A DNA stretch of 9,832 bases. It comes from an uncultured Oscillospiraceae bacterium. GTDB taxonomy: Bacteria; Bacillota; Clostridia; UBA1212; SIG427. The position numbers and the translations under genes were made by a program. Under the pieces are notes generated by a model, which was not told the origin of the DNA, did not search any database, and saw only the letters and a program-made list of their open reading frames with translations. Positions 7,502 through 9,832 of this stretch are shown here, in pieces. Positions within the stretch are counted from its first letter, which is position 1. Each line of letters opens with the position of its first letter. The stretch lies in assembly GCA_902465325.1 (NCBI GenBank), contig CABQMV010000079.1, positions 1-9,832 of the forward strand. The letters run 5' to 3'.

Positions 7502-7939
7502 ATGATTTTTGGTATTATAGCGGCTATTCTTTCAGGCGCACTGATGAGTGTACAGGGCGTATTTAATACAGGCTTGAGCAAGGAGACGGGAATGTGGATT
7601 TCCGCCGCCTTTGTGCAGCTGACCGCTTTTTTTGTCTGCATGGCAGCCTGGCTTGTGACGGGAAGAGATTCCAGCTTTGGTCAGGTATTGGCTGTGCATG
7701 ACAAGTACAGACTTTTAGGCGGTGTTCTGGGAGCCTTTATTACTTTTACCGTTATTTTGAGCATACAGAAGCTGGGGGCGGCCCACGGTATTATGGTGAT
7801 TGTAGTTTCTCAGCTGATTGTAGCCTGGCTCATAGAGCTGTTTGGCTGGTTTGGATCGGATAAAATAGACTTTTCCTGGCGCAGCGCTATCGGAGCGGCG
7901 CTGACTGTAGCCGGCGTTGTACTGTTCAAATGGAGCTGA
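7502..7939 (+). CDS. YdcZ-type DMT-superfamily small membrane transporter
   Basis: The product has 145 residues and belongs to the YdcZ (DUF606) group of the drug/metabolite transporter superfamily. These are five-helix half-size membrane proteins of about 140-150 residues thought to work as dimers or with a paired copy. Predicted helices lie at about 2-21 (IFGIIAAILSGALMSVQGVF), 31-53, 67-88, 90-113 and 124-143. The N-terminal SGALMSVQGVFNTGLS and the AAHGIMVIVVSQLIVAWLIE stretch are typical of the group. The substrate is unknown. It diverges from the MATE gene, has its own promoter-like sequence, and lies 77 bases ahead of the SufC-like gene. I see no second YdcZ copy in the window. Confidence 0.88.
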   Translation: MIFGIIAAILSGALMSVQGVFNTGLSKETGMWISAAFVQLTAFFVCMAAWLVTGRDSSFGQVLAVHDKYRLLGGVLGAFITFTVILSIQKLGAAHGIMVIVVSQLIVAWLIELFGWFGSDKIDFSWRSAIGAALTVAGVVLFKWS

Positions 7940-7962
7940 CAGTTTTCTAAGGCCAAAATTTA

Positions 7963-7971
7963 TGGTAAAAT
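7963..7971 (+). promoter_or_regulatory. Extended -10 promoter of the SufC/SufB-like operon
   Basis: TGGTAAAAT is an extended -10 (TGn then TAAAAT, 5 of 6 to TATAAT). The region 17 bases upstream (TTTTCT, 7943-7948) is a poor -35. Transcription would start near 7978, about 39 bases before the ATG at 8017, leaving room for the AAAGGA ribosome binding site (8002-8007). Confidence 0.5.
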
Positions 7972-8000
7972 ATCCAAGTAGACCAGTATAACATTTTACC
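7964..8000. repeat. Inverted repeat over the SufC/SufB-like promoter, candidate operator
   Basis: GGTAAAAT (7964-7971) and ATTTTACC (7993-8000) are perfect 8-base inverted arms, 21 bases apart and centred 29 bases apart. The left arm contains the -10 box, so it would not be transcribed and RNA folding is an unlikely explanation. A regulator binding both arms is possible. No T tract follows, so it is not a terminator for ydcZ. Confidence 0.4.
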
Positions 8001-8016
8001 GAAAGGAAAGAACCAG

Positions 8017-8760
8017 ATGCTTGAATTAAAAAATATATGCTTCCGGGCGGAAAATGAGGAAGGAGCGAAGGAGATTTTACAGAATGTAACTCTTACGCTG
8101 GAAGACAACAAATTTATTGTGCTGACAGGTCCAAACGGCGGAGGAAAGTCGACCCTTGCCAGGGTGATCGCCGGGATTGTCCGGCCTGACAGCGGACAAA
8201 TTTTATTTAACGGAGAAGACATTACACAGAAATCTGTAACGGAACGGGCGCAGATGGGAATAGGATTTGCCTTTCAGCAGCCTGTGCGGTTTAAGGGAAT
8301 TACAGTGAGAGAACTGATTTCGCTGGCCGCGGGAAGGGAGCTGGACGAGCAGAGAATGTGCGAATATCTGAGCGATGTAGGCCTGTGTGCCAGAGATTAC
8401 ATAGATAGAGAGGTCAATGCCAGCCTTTCCGGAGGAGAAATCAAACGCATTGAAATTGCAATGACCATGGCAAGAAAGACAAGCTTTACAGTATTTGATG
8501 AACCGGAGGCAGGCATTGACCTGTGGAGCTTTACCAATCTTATTGAGGTGTTTAAGCGGCTGAGGAGAAGTACCAGCGGCACCATCGTTATCATTTCCCA
8601 TCAGCAGCGAATTATGGAAATTTCTGATGAAATTGTGGTGATTTCAGCGGGTAAAGTGATTTCCCAGGGACCTACCCAGGAGCTGCTTCCCAGCTTGCTC
8701 ACTAATGGACCAGGCGCCTGCGGCGGCAGGTGCTGTGCAGGCGGAAAGGCGGTGCGGTAA
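8017..8760 (+). CDS. sufC: SufC-like Fe-S assembly ATPase (SmsC type)
   Basis: This soluble ABC-type ATPase is expected to drive conformational change in a SufB-like partner during Fe-S cluster assembly, not to power membrane transport. The product has 247 residues, matching SufC length. The motifs are complete: Walker A GPNGGGKST at 38-46, Q-loop FAFQQP at 85-89, signature LSGGEIKRIEIA at 137-148, Walker B FTVFDEP at 157-163, D-loop AGID at 165-168 and switch His195 in IISHQQ. FAFQQP and DEPEAGID are SufC-like. The start ATG follows AAAGGA (8002-8007) with 9 bases spacing. The C-terminus departs from ordinary SufC: GACGGRCCAGGK carries Cys235, Cys239 and Cys240. It ends directly before the SufB-like gene with no gap, as expected for a pair making one complex. 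Confidence 0.93.
   Translation: MLELKNICFRAENEEGAKEILQNVTLTLEDNKFIVLTGPNGGGKSTLARVIAGIVRPDSGQILFNGEDITQKSVTERAQMGIGFAFQQPVRFKGITVRELISLAAGRELDEQRMCEYLSDVGLCARDYIDREVNASLSGGEIKRIEIAMTMARKTSFTVFDEPEAGIDLWSFTNLIEVFKRLRRSTSGTIVIISHQQRIMEISDEIVVISAGKVISQGPTQELLPSLLTNGPGACGGRCCAGGKAVR
8745..8754 (+). promoter_or_regulatory. Ribosome binding site of the SufB-like gene within the ATPase gene
   Basis: AAAGGCGGTG, close to AAAGGAGGTG, lies in the last codons of the ATPase gene and 6 bases before the ATG at 8761. It supports coupled translation of the two subunits. Confidence 0.65.
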
Positions 8761-9717
8761 ATGGACGAAAATCAAAAGCTTGAAATCAATGAGATAACGG
8801 CAGATCTTTTGAAGGTGGTGTCGAGGATCCCGGGTGAGGAGGACCTTGATTTTACTAAGGTTGCCTATAATATCAGACAAGACAGCGGCTGCGCGGGCAG
8901 AGCTTCTACAAAAAATATAAAAATTCTGCCCAAATCAGACAAGTCTGGGATTGATGTGCGGATTGCTCCCGGGACGGCAGGAGAAAAGGTATACATTCCT
9001 GCCTGTATAACCAAAAGCGGGGTGGAGGACTTGGCCTACAACGATTTTTATATCGGTGAGGGCGCGGACGTGGTGATTATAGCCGGCTGCGGCGTTCACA
9101 CAGACGGCCACGGAGACTCTACCCATAACGGGATTCATCGGTTTTTTGTAGAAAAGAATGCCAGGGTAGTCTATTTGGAGAAGCATATAGGGCAGGGGGC
9201 GTCTCAGGAGAAGAAGAATATCAATCCTGTGACAGAGATTTTTGCCCAGGAGGGCTCGTATATAGAAATGGATACTACTCAGATCGGCGGGGTAGATTAT
9301 ACAGAGCGCGTTACCAGAGGAACGCTGGCTGCCGGGGCCAAAATGGTAGTCAGAGAAAAAATTATGACCGAGGGAGAGCAGGTTGCCAAAACAGATTTTG
9401 ATATCGAGCTGAAAGAAGAAGGCACCGGTGTAGACCTGATTTCCCGCTCTGTAGCCAAAGGCAATTCTGTACAGACATTTCGGTCTACGATCCGGGGGCT
9501 TGGCGCCTGTACCGGCCATTCCGAGTGTGACGCCATTATTATGGATAATGCCAGAGTAGAGGCCCTGCCGGCACTGGTAGCCGGCCATGTAGATGCTTCT
9601 CTGATTCACGAGGCGGCTATCGGTAAAATTGCAGGAGAGCAGCTGATTAAACTGATGACGTTGGGACTGACGGAGGAAGAGGCAGTTCAGAAAATTATTG
9701 ACGGTTTTTTAAAATAA
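8761..9717 (+). CDS. sufB: SufB/SufD-like Fe-S cluster scaffold (SmsB type)
   Basis: The product has 318 residues, much shorter than E. coli SufB (about 495) or SufD (about 423), and matches the single compact SufB-like protein of two-gene SUF-like minimal systems. A short helical N-terminus (1-50) leads into the right-handed beta-helix core, then a C-terminal helical end (EQLIKLMTLGLTEEEA, 293-308), the SufB/D signature. Cys256 in GHSECDAII aligns with SufB Cys405, and Glu284 in LIHEAAIGKI aligns with SufB Glu434, both needed for cluster building in E. coli SufB. This makes it functionally SufB-like, not SufD-like. A Cys/His cluster lies at 110-126 (C110, H113, H117, H122, H126). Other Cys are at 44, 82 and 250. 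The ATG directly abuts the stop of the ATPase gene. A homodimer bound to two ATPase subunits is the expected complex. No desulfurase is adjacent. Confidence 0.92.
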   Translation: MDENQKLEINEITADLLKVVSRIPGEEDLDFTKVAYNIRQDSGCAGRASTKNIKILPKSDKSGIDVRIAPGTAGEKVYIPACITKSGVEDLAYNDFYIGEGADVVIIAGCGVHTDGHGDSTHNGIHRFFVEKNARVVYLEKHIGQGASQEKKNINPVTEIFAQEGSYIEMDTTQIGGVDYTERVTRGTLAAGAKMVVREKIMTEGEQVAKTDFDIELKEEGTGVDLISRSVAKGNSVQTFRSTIRGLGACTGHSECDAIIMDNARVEALPALVAGHVDASLIHEAAIGKIAGEQLIKLMTLGLTEEEAVQKIIDGFLK

Positions 9718-9754
9718 AAGTTCTACCGATTTTCTGATTATCTTTTCAAATCTC

Positions 9755-9803
9755 CGCAAATGTCGGAAAGGCTTGGAATATCAAGCATTTCCGGCATTTT
9801 GCG
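9755..9803. terminator. Long imperfect hairpin after the Fe-S operon, possible terminator
   Basis: The arms 9755-9775 and 9782-9803 pair over 21 positions around a 6-base loop GAATAT, with one bulged base, one G-U pair and one mismatch. The inner 15-bp stem is followed by TTTTGCGTTTC on the + strand and by TTTGCG on the - strand, an interrupted T tract at best. It may terminate the operon or be a palindromic repeat. The rest of 9718-9832 shows no gene start I can support. Confidence 0.5.
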
Positions 9804-9832
9804 TTTCGGAAGATACCCCGCATATCATGGCA

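Noticed and set aside
8935..9609. Open frame of 224 codons on the - strand antisense to the SufB-like gene
   Set aside because: It has no credible ribosome binding site or recognisable domain, and the + strand frame is a clear SufB-family protein.
8017..9717. Reading the ATPase and its neighbour as an ABC importer or exporter
   Set aside because: The partner is a soluble SufB/SufD beta-helix protein with no membrane segments.
9758..9832. Short open frame through the terminal hairpin running off the window
   Set aside because: It crosses a strong palindrome, has no start with a ribosome binding site and is too short to judge.

Overview
The window reads as chromosomal DNA of a low-to-mid GC Gram-positive anaerobe, most likely a Clostridia/Lachnospiraceae-type bacterium. 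The grounds are AGGAGG-type ribosome binding sites, the flavour of the MetA, MATE and YdcZ proteins, and a two-gene SufC/SufB-like iron-sulfur system of the kind found in anaerobes. I see no tRNA, rRNA, CRISPR array, phage gene or transposase. No stretch over 300 bases lacks a gene; the largest gaps are the 153 bases at 7349-7501 and the last 115 bases of the window.

Left block (1-6007, + strand): a tightly packed run of four genes. It begins with the 3' part of metA (homoserine O-acyltransferase; the specificity residue predicts acetyl-CoA use). The metA 3' end overlaps an unrecognised 509-residue membrane-anchored protein with a probable extracytoplasmic beta-propeller. Next come a 959-residue cytoplasmic glycoside hydrolase resembling the GH106 (alpha-L-rhamnosidase) type and rsmE (16S rRNA m3U1498 methyltransferase). 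Spacing is -32, 36 and 4 bases, so co-transcription is likely although the functions are unrelated.

Middle block (6017-7939): a MATE-family efflux transporter on the - strand ends 9 bases from rsmE, tail to tail. Its start region diverges from a small YdcZ-type (DMT superfamily) membrane protein on the + strand. The 153-base divergent gap holds a promoter for each direction. The MATE promoter lies so close to its ATG that the mRNA would be nearly leaderless.

Right block (8017-9717, + strand): a SufC-like ABC ATPase followed with zero spacing by a SufB/SufD-like protein. Together they match the two-component SUF-like minimal system (SmsC-SmsB) for Fe-S cluster assembly, with no cysteine desulfurase or U-type scaffold beside them. 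Unusual details are a Cys-x-x-x-Cys-Cys tail on the ATPase, a Cys/His cluster in the SufB-like protein, and an inverted repeat over the promoter. A long imperfect hairpin follows the pair near the window end. This two-gene system is the most interesting biology here; I did not find a clearly new system.
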